A stretch of DNA of 34,477 nucleotides from a virus. Made by a program: the position numbers and the translations under genes. The notes under the pieces are model-generated. The model saw only the letters and a list, made by a program, of their open reading frames with translations. It made no database searches and had not been told where the DNA came from. The stretch spans positions 1 to 34,477 of the IMG/VR virus record IMGVR_UViG_3300037493_000564. One strand, given 5' to 3'. Below, piece after piece: positions 15,419 to 22,928 of the stretch (within the stretch, counting starts at the first letter, position 1; each line of letters begins with the position of its first letter).

Positions 15419-15805
15419 TTACTCCTTGATGGTGATTTTGAAAGATGGGCGGCCAGGCTTGGCCGTGATAGCACCGGCCAGCGGCTTGGTGATTGACTCG
15501 TCTGCAGCCTTCCACAGCGCCATGCTGATCTCAGGCTTCCAGCGAAACAGGCGGCTCAGGTGCTCGGTCAGGCCGTGCTCAGCGGCCAGCTCCTGCAGCT
15601 TGTCGCTGTCGACCTTGCGGTCGATGCGGCCGGCAATCTTGACCACAAAGCCTTGAGGCTCAGCGGTCTCGGTGGTCTCGAAAGACTCGGGCAGCGCCAG
15701 CAGCTTGACGATCTGGTCCTCGATCTTGCGACGCTCGGTCACCGCCTTCTCCTCGTCGGTCTTGTGGCGCAGCCAGTCTGCGCTGAGTGTTTTAAGGTCG
15801 CTCAT
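15419..15805 (-). CDS. Conserved phage protein (DUF7173-like), function unknown
   Basis: 128 residues. The ATG at 15805 overlaps the stop of the ATPase gene (ATGA). A helical N-terminus (LSADWLRHKTDEEKAVTERRKIEDQIVKLL) is followed by a small beta domain containing VVKIAGRIDRKVDSDKLQEL and LFRWKPEISMALWK. This pattern is common between recombination genes in phages and is one I associate with DUF7173. No biochemical role is known to me. Confidence 0.68.
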   Translation of the reverse strand: MSDLKTLSADWLRHKTDEEKAVTERRKIEDQIVKLLALPESFETTETAEPQGFVVKIAGRIDRKVDSDKLQELAAEHGLTEHLSRLFRWKPEISMALWKAADESITKPLAGAITAKPGRPSFKITIKE

Positions 15806-16479
15806 GCTCGTGCTCCAATCTTGGCGATGATGGCGCCGAGGTCCGGTGCCTCCCAGGCGTCCAGTTTGCCGCTGCGATCCTTGGCCAGCCAAAGGCCATC
15901 GCTGTCGCACATCAGTGCTCGCTGCGTGGCACCCTCGCCATCCTTCTCGACACGCAGGGCCAGAACCTCGTCGAAAAAGTAAGGCAGCGCCTGGCCGGTC
16001 TTGTTGCCAGGCATCGAGGGCGCATACAGCACCCGGCCCATCTCGTCCTGCGTCTTCTCCAACTTGGCGCTCATGTATACATGCCGTCCAGGCAGATCGC
16101 GGAAGGCACGGATGATGTCGGCCATCTGCTCCTGCATCGCACCGTAGGCCTGGCGTGGGTCTTTGGTCGCCTTCTTCTCGGTGTTCAGGCAGACCTCGGC
16201 GATCTCGCTGATGCTGTCCAGTGCCACCGATTTGTAGGACTTGGCCTCGTCGCTGCTGGTCAGCCAGGTGTAAGCCTCCTGCAGCTCAGTCATCGAGGTG
16301 ATCTCGATGAAGGGCAGGTTTGCGTCTTGGATGGACAGCAGGCCGCCTTCAGCCGACAGCACAATGGGGCTGGGGAGGGTTTTGATCAGGCTGGTCTTGC
16401 CAGCACCGGCCTGGCCATAAACCAGGACTTTGACACCGTTGGCAGCCAAGCTGCCGGTGGTCTTCACGTTGATTGCCAT
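15802..16479 (-). CDS. Sak4-like RecA-fold ATPase (AAA_24), single-strand annealing/recombination
   Basis: 225 residues, the first gene of the leftward operon, with AAGGAG eight bases before the ATG at 16479. Walker A is GQAGAGKTS (Lys28), and a likely Walker B is in KSVALDSISEI. The family is a minimal RecA-like ATPase used by phages with a DUF669 or SSB partner for homologous recombination. Being first in the operon and next to the DUF669 gene supports this role. The region upstream holds the divergent promoters. Confidence 0.82.
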   Translation of the reverse strand: MAINVKTTGSLAANGVKVLVYGQAGAGKTSLIKTLPSPIVLSAEGGLLSIQDANLPFIEITSMTELQEAYTWLTSSDEAKSYKSVALDSISEIAEVCLNTEKKATKDPRQAYGAMQEQMADIIRAFRDLPGRHVYMSAKLEKTQDEMGRVLYAPSMPGNKTGQALPYFFDEVLALRVEKDGEGATQRALMCDSDGLWLAKDRSGKLDAWEAPDLGAIIAKIGARA

Positions 16480-16535
16480 GAGTGGCTCTCCTTCTTGGGT
16501 TGCACCTCCGTCGGGGAATCCGTTTGAGGTGTGAC

Positions 16536-16564
16536 TGGACTTTACCACGATTACAAACTATCAT
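16536..16564 (+). promoter_or_regulatory. Rightward early promoter before cro (candidate)
   Basis: TGGACT (4 of 6 matches to -35) is followed after exactly 17 bases by TATCAT (5 of 6 matches to -10), and the cro-like ATG begins 33 bases downstream. The sites interleave with the leftward promoter, the usual arrangement for a Cro-controlled switch. Confidence 0.55.
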
Positions 16565-16569
16565 GTCAA
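16539..16569 (-). promoter_or_regulatory. Main leftward early promoter (candidate)
   Basis: On the minus strand a perfect TTGACA (16569-16564) stands 19 bases before TAAAGT (16544-16539). The latter is preceded by TGG, making an extended -10. It lies about 60 bases upstream of the ATPase start. It overlaps the rightward promoter, so occupancy of one should affect the other. The 11-mer AATCGTGGTAA within it recurs at 8476-8486. Confidence 0.55.
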
Positions 16570-16596
16570 CATATTTTTTCAACAAAGGTGGAAAAC

Positions 16597-16776
16597 ATGA
16601 AGACGCAAGAAGCAATCAACTACTACGGCAGCCTTCGCAAGCTGGCCGAAGCCCTGGACGTTTGGCCGCAGGTGATCTATCAATGGGGCGACACTCCCCC
16701 GATGGGGCGACAGTACGAGCTTGAGGTTAAGACTGAGGGAGTGCTGAAGGCAGATCGGGAGCCAGTAAATGGCTGA
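16597..16776 (+). CDS. cro: Cro-like transcriptional regulator (P22 Cro family)
   Basis: 59 residues. AAGGTGG lies just upstream of the ATG. The sequence DAxxYYG-like opening (TQEAINYYGS), the helix-turn-helix LRKLAEALDVWPQVIYQWG and the RQYELEVKTEG ending match the small P22 Cro family. It would bind operators in the adjacent divergent promoter region and damp early transcription. No CI-type partner repressor is seen in the genome. The next gene starts inside its last codons. Confidence 0.8.
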   Translation: MKTQEAINYYGSLRKLAEALDVWPQVIYQWGDTPPMGRQYELEVKTEGVLKADREPVNG

Positions 16777-17623
16777 TCCATTCAAGATCGACAGCCAAAC
16801 ATGCATCAGCTTTAGTGGCGGCAGAACCAGTGCCTATATGCTGTGGCGGGTGCTCCAGTCAAACAGTGGATTGCCAGACGAGTGCATTGTGATGTTTGCC
16901 AACACCGGCAAGGAGGATGAGGCTACGCTGCAATTTGTGCGCGACTGTGGAGAGCATTGGGGCGTGCCGATCACATGGCTGGAGTGGCAGGACGCTGAAG
17001 AGCCACGCGACCGTGTGCGAGTAGTTGACATTGCTAGTGCGGCAAGAAATGGCGAGCCATTTGAGGCTTTGATCAGGAAGAAAAATTACCTGCCGAATCC
17101 AGTGACCAGGTTTTGCACAGTCGATCTGAAGATCAAGCCATTTGCCAACTATTGCAGGCACCACATAGGGTGGGATGACTGGGACAACATGCTCGGTATC
17201 CGAGCCGATGAGCCTAGGAGGGTGGCTAAGATCAGAGCAAACCCGTCAGACGGAATGAAGGGTATTCACCGACTTATGCCTCTTGCTGATGACAATGTGA
17301 CACGGCAGGATGTCGCACAGTTTTGGGCCAAACAATCATTTGATCTTGGATTACCAAACATCGGCGGCGTGACTTATCACGGCAACTGCGATCTATGTTT
17401 CCTCAAAGGCGCATCGCAGATTTTGTCGTTGATTGCAGAGAAGCCAGAGCGTGCAATTTGGTGGGCGAGCCAAGAAGGATCAATTACAAATCCTGGAATC
17501 ACGGGGGGGGGGTACTTCAGGAAAGACCGACCCAACTACTCTTCAATGCTTAAATTCAGCCAAGATCAACGCGACATGTTTGACCCTAACGAGGAAGCCA
17601 TTTCGTGCTTCTGTGGAGACTAA
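16769..17623 (+). CDS. PAPS-reductase family PP-loop enzyme
   Basis: 284 residues, overlapping cro by eight bases. The N-terminal SFSGGRTSAYML is the PP-loop nucleotide-binding signature of the PAPS reductase/ATP pyrophosphatase group. It is followed by MFANTGKEDEATLQFV and a conserved RFCTVDLKIKP. Cysteine pairs occur in GNCDLCFLK and in the terminal SCFCGD. Phage members are usually annotated PAPS reductase, but DndC-like sulfur transfer or nucleotide modification is equally possible. Its place between cro and the primase suggests an early DNA- or nucleotide-related job. A run of ten G residues near 17503-17512 lies in the reading frame. Confidence 0.78.
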   Translation: MADPFKIDSQTCISFSGGRTSAYMLWRVLQSNSGLPDECIVMFANTGKEDEATLQFVRDCGEHWGVPITWLEWQDAEEPRDRVRVVDIASAARNGEPFEALIRKKNYLPNPVTRFCTVDLKIKPFANYCRHHIGWDDWDNMLGIRADEPRRVAKIRANPSDGMKGIHRLMPLADDNVTRQDVAQFWAKQSFDLGLPNIGGVTYHGNCDLCFLKGASQILSLIAEKPERAIWWASQEGSITNPGITGGGYFRKDRPNYSSMLKFSQDQRDMFDPNEEAISCFCGD

Positions 17624-17625
17624 AA

Positions 17626-19677
17626 ATGGCTGACCTCTCCAACGTCCTCGGCGGTCCTTGGTCGCCACCACCAGAAAAAAGAGTTGCACCGCCTGAAGAG
17701 CAGCTCATCGATGCAATCAAAGCAGCAGGGCTTGAGCCACCCGATCACATCGAGATGGACGGCAAGATTCACCGATTCAAGTCAGGCACCAAGGGCACAC
17801 CAGGCATCGACAAACCAGGCTGGTATCTGGTGTTCGGTGATGGCATCCCAGCAGGTCGGTTTGGATGCTGGCGCATGGGCATGGAGGTGACTTGGCGTGC
17901 AGATGTAGGGCGCAAGCTCACTGACTTTGAGGAGATGGCCCACGCAAGGCGCATCAACGAATCCAAGGTCTTGCGCGAAGCTGCCCAAGAGCGCCAGCAT
18001 CAAGTGGCCAGCGAGACGGTCGAGAAAATCTGGCTCAGTGGTGTCGCAGCCCACCCCGACCACCCTTACCTGAAGCGCAAAGGCATCCAGACCCACGGCG
18101 TGCGCACCACAGGCGATGGGCGGCTGATGGTCCCCCTCTACGATCAAGACGGCACCCTGAGCACCCTTCAATACATCGATGAGGACGGTGGCAAGCTGTA
18201 CCACCCAGGCGGCAAGTCGGGCGGCAAGTTTTGGATGATAGGCTCACTAGATGAGCCTGGACCGCTATATGTGGCCGAGGGATTTGCCACCGCAGCCACC
18301 ATCTATGAAACCACCAGCCGACCCTGCGTTGTTGCTTACAGCGCCAGCAGTCTGGTGCCGGTCACAGCAAGCCTGCGCGAGATGTACGGCGCAACTCAGG
18401 ACATCGTTATCGTGGCAGACCATGACAAACACGGCGTGGGCCAGCGCTACGCAGATCAGGCCAGCGCAAAGTTTGGAGCCAGGGTGATCATCCCACCCAT
18501 CGAGGGCATGGACGCCAACGACTACGTGCAAGCAGGACACAATCTCTCAGCCCTTTTGATCCAGCAAACCGGCACAGCCGTGATGGACAAGCTGCAGGTT
18601 GTGTTTGGTGACCAGCTCGGCAGCGACTACGAGGCACCAGACGAGCTGGTCGAAGGCCTCATGACCATCGGCAGCTCAGTGGTGGTCTACGGCGACAGCA
18701 ACTCAGGCAAGACATTCTGGGCACTCTCAGTGGCCACGGCCATCGCCACCGGCTCGGACTGCTACGGACGCAAGACCGACCCCGGCCTGGTAGTGTATCT
18801 GGCCAGCGAAGCCCCGGCCAGCATCCGGTCTCGCATGCAGGCCATCAAGAAGTTCCACGGCTGCAGCCTGGAGAACTTGGCAATGGTGCCGGTGCCGATG
18901 AACTTCTATTCAGGTGCCCAAGACGCACACGACGTGATCGAGATGGTCAGGGCCATCGAGAAGATCAAGGGCAAGCCGGTGCGCCTGATCATCGGCGACA
19001 CGCTGGCCAGGATGAGCGCAGGAGCCAACGAAAACAGCGGCGAGGACATGGGTCCAGTCATGGCCAGATTCGACCAGGTGGCCACCGCCACGGGCGCGGC
19101 CATGATGATCATCCACCACAACGGCAAAGACGCTGCCCGAGGCGCTCGGGGATGGTCAGGAATCCGTGCCCACATCGACACCGAGATCGAGGTCACAGAA
19201 AAAGAAGGCACCCGGTCGGTCTCCGTCACCAAGCAGCGAGAACTGCCCAGCAAAGGTGAGACGATTTACTTTCGGCTGGAGGTCGTCGAGATGGGCACAT
19301 CCAAGTTTGGCGGCGCAGCCACCACCTGCGTGGCCATCCCAGATGATGATGCAAATGCCACGAAACCCCACAAAAAACCTACAAAGCACGACGAGAACGT
19401 GCGCACAGTCGAGCGTGCCTGGTGGGCATCAGGTGCCGAAGAGCGTGAGGGTTTCCCCTACGTCAGCAGGTCGGCACTGCGTGAGCTGCTGGTCAAAGAT
19501 GGCGCGACCGAGCGCACCGCCAAGAACAAAACCGAGGCATCCAGACCGGATGGAATCATCTCGCAAATGCTCAACTCGGGCGCTTTGCAATCGACTGAAC
19601 ACGGCTGGATTTTCATCAACAAGGCGCAGGCAAGTGCCATGCTGATGCAAAAAAATGGGGGACAAAATCGCCCCTAA
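17626..19677 (+). CDS. Primase-helicase: TOPRIM domain plus RepA-like AAA ATPase
   Basis: 683 residues, with GGAG seven bases before the ATG. The N-terminal 200 residues contain a primase-associated domain. TOPRIM motifs are YVAEGFATA (about 214-222) and VIVADHDKHG (Asp265, Asp267). The ATPase has GDSNSGKTF (Lys362), a Walker B-like LIIGDTLARM and a conserved MMIIHHNGKDAARGARG segment of the RepA/RadA-like (AAA_25) hexameric helicases. The C-terminus is probably a winged-helix or linker region. It would open and prime the origin that lies directly downstream. No polymerase gene is present, so the host enzyme is likely recruited. Confidence 0.88.
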   Translation: MADLSNVLGGPWSPPPEKRVAPPEEQLIDAIKAAGLEPPDHIEMDGKIHRFKSGTKGTPGIDKPGWYLVFGDGIPAGRFGCWRMGMEVTWRADVGRKLTDFEEMAHARRINESKVLREAAQERQHQVASETVEKIWLSGVAAHPDHPYLKRKGIQTHGVRTTGDGRLMVPLYDQDGTLSTLQYIDEDGGKLYHPGGKSGGKFWMIGSLDEPGPLYVAEGFATAATIYETTSRPCVVAYSASSLVPVTASLREMYGATQDIVIVADHDKHGVGQRYADQASAKFGARVIIPPIEGMDANDYVQAGHNLSALLIQQTGTAVMDKLQVVFGDQLGSDYEAPDELVEGLMTIGSSVVVYGDSNSGKTFWALSVATAIATGSDCYGRKTDPGLVVYLASEAPASIRSRMQAIKKFHGCSLENLAMVPVPMNFYSGAQDAHDVIEMVRAIEKIKGKPVRLIIGDTLARMSAGANENSGEDMGPVMARFDQVATATGAAMMIIHHNGKDAARGARGWSGIRAHIDTEIEVTEKEGTRSVSVTKQRELPSKGETIYFRLEVVEMGTSKFGGAATTCVAIPDDDANATKPHKKPTKHDENVRTVERAWWASGAEEREGFPYVSRSALRELLVKDGATERTAKNKTEASRPDGIISQMLNSGALQSTEHGWIFINKAQASAMLMQKNGGQNRP

Positions 19678-19779
19678 ACGCCCCTGAGTGCCCCTAGGGG
19701 TTTTTAGGGGTTAGGGGCAAAAGCCCGTTAAATCGCCCCTCCCCGCCCCTAAAACGTATACGTTAGGGGCGGTAGGGGC
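19670..19779. repeat. GCCCCT iteron array, candidate replication origin
   Basis: GCCCCT starts at 19670, 19680, 19690, 19735 and 19745. Inverted AGGGGC/AGGGGT copies start at 19696, 19706, 19713, 19765 and 19774. Most intervals are 9-10 bases, about one helical turn. A 12-base palindrome AACGTATACGTT (19753-19764) lies between opposing copies. The first copy overlaps the end of the primase-helicase gene. This iteron pattern beside a replication gene and a DnaA box is typical of an origin. Binding sites for a regulator are the alternative. Confidence 0.7.
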
Positions 19780-19807
19780 AACGGGATGCGGAAAATCAGG
19801 GACAAAG

Positions 19808-19816
19808 TTATCCACA
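19808..19816 (+). other. Perfect DnaA box
   Basis: TTATCCACA matches the consensus DnaA-binding site exactly. It lies 29 bases after the iteron array and 22 bases before the next gene, supporting a host-DnaA-assisted origin in this 160-base non-coding stretch. Confidence 0.7.
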
Positions 19817-19837
19817 GAAAAGTGAGCAAGTACTAAC

Positions 19838-20020
19838 ATGAAGCAACACCGAGAGACCCCAGACTTCAAAACCTGGCAGCTCGACACCCTTGCCAAGTTT
19901 GCGACCGAGGTCTACCTCCGGCTGCAGGACGAGCAGGCCGCAAACGAGCAGCTCAGGCTTGATCTCAAAGATGCCATGAAACTGGCGCGAATCCAAAACA
20001 TGAAGGAAAATGCAGCATGA
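19838..20020 (+). CDS. Small helical hypothetical protein
   Basis: 60 residues, almost entirely helical and charged (LRLQDEQAANEQLRLDLKDAMKLARI), with heptad character that suggests a coiled-coil dimer. It is encoded between the origin region and the methyltransferase, and its stop overlaps the next start (ATGA). No good Shine-Dalgarno is seen. Function unknown. Confidence 0.55.
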   Translation: MKQHRETPDFKTWQLDTLAKFATEVYLRLQDEQAANEQLRLDLKDAMKLARIQNMKENAA

Positions 20021-21279
20021 CCACAAAAACCCACGATTTAAAAGCATCTATCGAGTACATCTCGGTCGACAAGCTCGTTCCCTACGCACGCAACAGCAGA
20101 ACCCACAGCGACGCACAAGTGGCCCAGATCGCTGCATCTATCAAGGAATTCGGCTTCACCAACCCGGTGCTGATTGATGGGGGTGGGGGGATCATTGCAG
20201 GACACGGCCGAGTCATGGCGGCACGCAGCATGAAAATTGATACAGTCCCGTGCATCCGACTTGGCCACCTGACCGATGCACAGAAAAAGGCCTACGTGAT
20301 TGCCGACAACAAGCTGGCGCTGAATGCTGGGTGGGATAACGAGTTGCTGGCCATCGAGCTGGGCGAGCTGGGTGATCTCGGTTTTGATCTTGAGCTGACA
20401 GGCTTCACCGATGATGAGATCGCAGCACTCATGCCGGTGCAAGGCACTGACGGACTGACCGACCCGGACGACGCGCCACTCGTTCAGGAAACAGCAACCA
20501 CGGTGCCAGGCGACATCTGGGTGATGGGAAAACACCGGCTGCTCTGCGGAGACTCGACCAGCATCGATGACCTGACCAAACTCACTGGCGGTCAGTTGGT
20601 GGACATCTGGCTGACAGATCCACCCTACAACGTGGCGTACGAAGGCGGCACAAAGGAGAAGCTGACCATCAAGAACGACGAGATGGGCGACGATCAGTTT
20701 CGACAGTTCTTGCGCGACTCTTACACCGCAGCAGATACGGTCATGAAGCCGGGCGCTGTGTTCTACATTTGGCACGCAGATTTAGAGGGCTACAACTTCC
20801 GAGGCGCTGCTCAAGATGCGGGCTGGAAAGTTCGCCAGTGTTTGATCTGGCAAAAGTCATCGCTCGTCATGGGTTGGCAAGATTATCATGCGAAGCACGA
20901 ACCATGCCTTTACGGGTGGAAGGATGGCGCCGCTCATCTTTGGGCAGCCGACCGAAAGCAGACCACCATCCTCGAGTTCGACAAGCCAACCCGCAACGGT
21001 GAGCACCCAACTATGAAGCCGGTGGCGTTGTTTGAGTACCAGCTCCTGAACAACACAAAGGGAGGCGACGTGGTGCTCGACAGTTTTGGCGGCAGCGGCA
21101 CCACCTTAATCACAGCCGAGAAGAACGGTCGAGTCGCAATGCTGATGGAACTTGATCCACGTTATTGCGACGTCATCGTGAAACGCTGGCAGCAATTCAC
21201 AGGCAAAATAGCAATTCACGCAGAAACTGGACAACCTTTCGCGGAGGTTAAAAATGGCAACCAAGAAACAAAAACTTGA
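20017..21279 (+). CDS. ParB-like nuclease domain fused to DNA N6/N4 methyltransferase
   Basis: 420 residues. Residues 1 to about 100 are a ParB/Srx-like domain (VPYARNSRTHS, then FTNPVLIDGGGGIIAGHGRVMAA with the GHGR motif). The C-terminal half is a beta-class amino-methyltransferase with motif IV DPPY (in IWLTDPPYNVAYEG) and AdoMet motif I DSFGGSGTT near the end. Such fusions are common in phages and methylate adenine or cytosine amino groups in phage DNA, protecting it or marking it for packaging. It lies between origin and terminase and overlaps the small terminase gene by 26 bases. Confidence 0.88.
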   Translation: MTTKTHDLKASIEYISVDKLVPYARNSRTHSDAQVAQIAASIKEFGFTNPVLIDGGGGIIAGHGRVMAARSMKIDTVPCIRLGHLTDAQKKAYVIADNKLALNAGWDNELLAIELGELGDLGFDLELTGFTDDEIAALMPVQGTDGLTDPDDAPLVQETATTVPGDIWVMGKHRLLCGDSTSIDDLTKLTGGQLVDIWLTDPPYNVAYEGGTKEKLTIKNDEMGDDQFRQFLRDSYTAADTVMKPGAVFYIWHADLEGYNFRGAAQDAGWKVRQCLIWQKSSLVMGWQDYHAKHEPCLYGWKDGAAHLWAADRKQTTILEFDKPTRNGEHPTMKPVALFEYQLLNNTKGGDVVLDSFGGSGTTLITAEKNGRVAMLMELDPRYCDVIVKRWQQFTGKIAIHAETGQPFAEVKNGNQETKT

Positions 21280-21694
21280 AAAACCGGTTCTAAAAAACAC
21301 AAAGTCCCACGGAGGCGCACGTGAAAACGCTGGCCGGATGGCTTTTGAACCGACTGAGCAGGAGCGCAAACAGGTCGAAGCCTTCTCCGGCTATGGCTTG
21401 CCGCTGGAGCAGATCGCTGTCCTGGTGCGAGAAGGCATCTCAGTAGAAACCCTTACCAAGCACTTTGAGCGTGAGCTGGTGTCGGGCAAGGCCAAAGCCA
21501 ACACCGGCGTTGGCCGCACGCTGCATCAAAAGGCGATGGCAGGCGACACGACCGCTGCCATCTGGTGGTCCAAGACCCAGATGCGCTGGGCCGAAACCCA
21601 GAAGCACGAGCTGACCGGCGCAAATGGTGTGCCGCTGGAGTTTGCAAAGATTGAGCGAGTGGTCATCCGTGGCAAAGCAAACGCTCAAGATTGA
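21254..21694 (+). CDS. Small terminase subunit
   Basis: 146 residues, with GGAGG just before the ATG. A basic N-terminal tail (KSHGGARENAGR) leads into a helix-turn-helix-like segment (LPLEQIAVLVREGISVETLTKHF) and a helical oligomerisation region (NTGVGRTLHQKAMAGDTTAAIWWSKTQMRW). This matches small terminase proteins that recognise packaging sites. It directly precedes and overlaps the large subunit gene. Confidence 0.82.
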   Translation: MATKKQKLEKPVLKNTKSHGGARENAGRMAFEPTEQERKQVEAFSGYGLPLEQIAVLVREGISVETLTKHFERELVSGKAKANTGVGRTLHQKAMAGDTTAAIWWSKTQMRWAETQKHELTGANGVPLEFAKIERVVIRGKANAQD

Positions 21695-22901
21695 GACCCC
21701 AGAGTGGGCGCTGCCCATGCTGGAGCCTGCGCGCTACAAGGGCGCTCACGGCGGCCGTGGCTCGGGCAAGTCCCACGCCTTTGCCGAGATGATGATCGAG
21801 GCCCACATCCTCGACCAGACCAGCCGCAGCGTCTGCGTGCGCGAAGTCCAGAAATCACTGGCCCAGTCCGTCAAGCGCCTGCTTGAACTCAAGATCGAGC
21901 AGATGAATGCCGGTGCTTACTTCGAGGTGCAAGAAGCCGTCATCAAGTCCAAGAAGGGCGACGGCCTGATCATCTTCCAAGGCATGCAGAACCACACAGC
22001 CGACTCGATCAAGTCGCTGGAGGGATACGACCGTGCCTGGTGCGAGGAGGCACAGAGCCTGTCGCAGCGCAGCCTGGACTTGCTTCGGCCAACCATCCGC
22101 AAGCCCGGCTCCGAGCTGTGGTTCACGTGGAACCCCAGCCAAGCCAGCGACCCGGTCGACTTCCTGCTGCGCGGTGACCAGCCGCCACCCGACGCTGTGG
22201 TGGTCGAGGTCAACTACAGCAACAACCCCTGGTTTCCCGACGTGCTGCGCTTCGAGATGGAGTACGACCTGTCCCGAGACCCGGACAAGTACGCTCACGT
22301 CTGGCGCGGTGCCTACCTGCAGAACAGCAGCGCTCGCGTCTTCCGCAACTGGCGCGTCGAGGAGTTCGAGACGCCACGGGACGCCATCCACCGGCTCGGT
22401 GCCGACTGGGGCTTCGCGTCCGACCCGACTGTGCTGGTGCGCTGCCACATCATTGGCCGCACGCTCTACATCGATGAAGAGGCCTACATGGTCGGCTGCG
22501 AGATCATCAACACGCCCGAGCTGTTCATGACCGTGCCCGAGGCCGAGAAGTGGCCCATCGTGGCCGACAGCTCCCGGCCCGAGACGATCAGCCACATGCG
22601 CAAGCACGGCTTCCCCAAGATCATGGGCGCGGTCAAAGGTGCAAAGTCGGTCGAGGAGGGCGTCGAGTGGCTCAAGTCCTACGACATCGTGGTTCACCCA
22701 CGCTGCACGCATACTGTCGACGAGCTGATGTTCTACAGCTACAAGACCGATCCGCTGACCGGCAAGGTGCTGCCAGTGCTCCAGGACAAAAAGAATCACG
22801 TCATCGATGCGCTGCGATATGCTTGCGAGGGCGTGCGCAGGGCGGTACTCGTTACACGGTCCATAAACTTCACGCCATTGCCAGTGACCAGTAAATGGTG
22901 A
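21669..22901 (+). CDS. Large terminase subunit (ATPase/nuclease)
   Basis: 410 residues from a GTG at 21669, overlapping the small subunit. An ATG at 21624 would add 15 unlikely residues. Walker A is GGRGSGKS (Lys34), the acidic ATPase motif lies in DRAWCEEAQSLS, and a coupling motif is in WFTWNPSQ. The RNase H-like nuclease starts at LGADWGFASDPT with further acidic residues in VADSSRPE and HVIDALRY. It cuts concatemeric DNA and drives it into the prohead. Given the P22-like portal, headful packaging is likely. Confidence 0.92.
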   Translation: MAKQTLKIETPEWALPMLEPARYKGAHGGRGSGKSHAFAEMMIEAHILDQTSRSVCVREVQKSLAQSVKRLLELKIEQMNAGAYFEVQEAVIKSKKGDGLIIFQGMQNHTADSIKSLEGYDRAWCEEAQSLSQRSLDLLRPTIRKPGSELWFTWNPSQASDPVDFLLRGDQPPPDAVVVEVNYSNNPWFPDVLRFEMEYDLSRDPDKYAHVWRGAYLQNSSARVFRNWRVEEFETPRDAIHRLGADWGFASDPTVLVRCHIIGRTLYIDEEAYMVGCEIINTPELFMTVPEAEKWPIVADSSRPETISHMRKHGFPKIMGAVKGAKSVEEGVEWLKSYDIVVHPRCTHTVDELMFYSYKTDPLTGKVLPVLQDKKNHVIDALRYACEGVRRAVLVTRSINFTPLPVTSKW

Positions 22902-22928
22902 GAAAATACTTGAAACGAAGGCGAAAAT

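Noticed and set aside
21624-21668. Upstream ATG that would extend the large terminase by 15 residues
   Set aside because: The extra residues overlap the small terminase gene deeply and do not resemble terminase starts. The GTG at 21669 gives a typical N-terminus.
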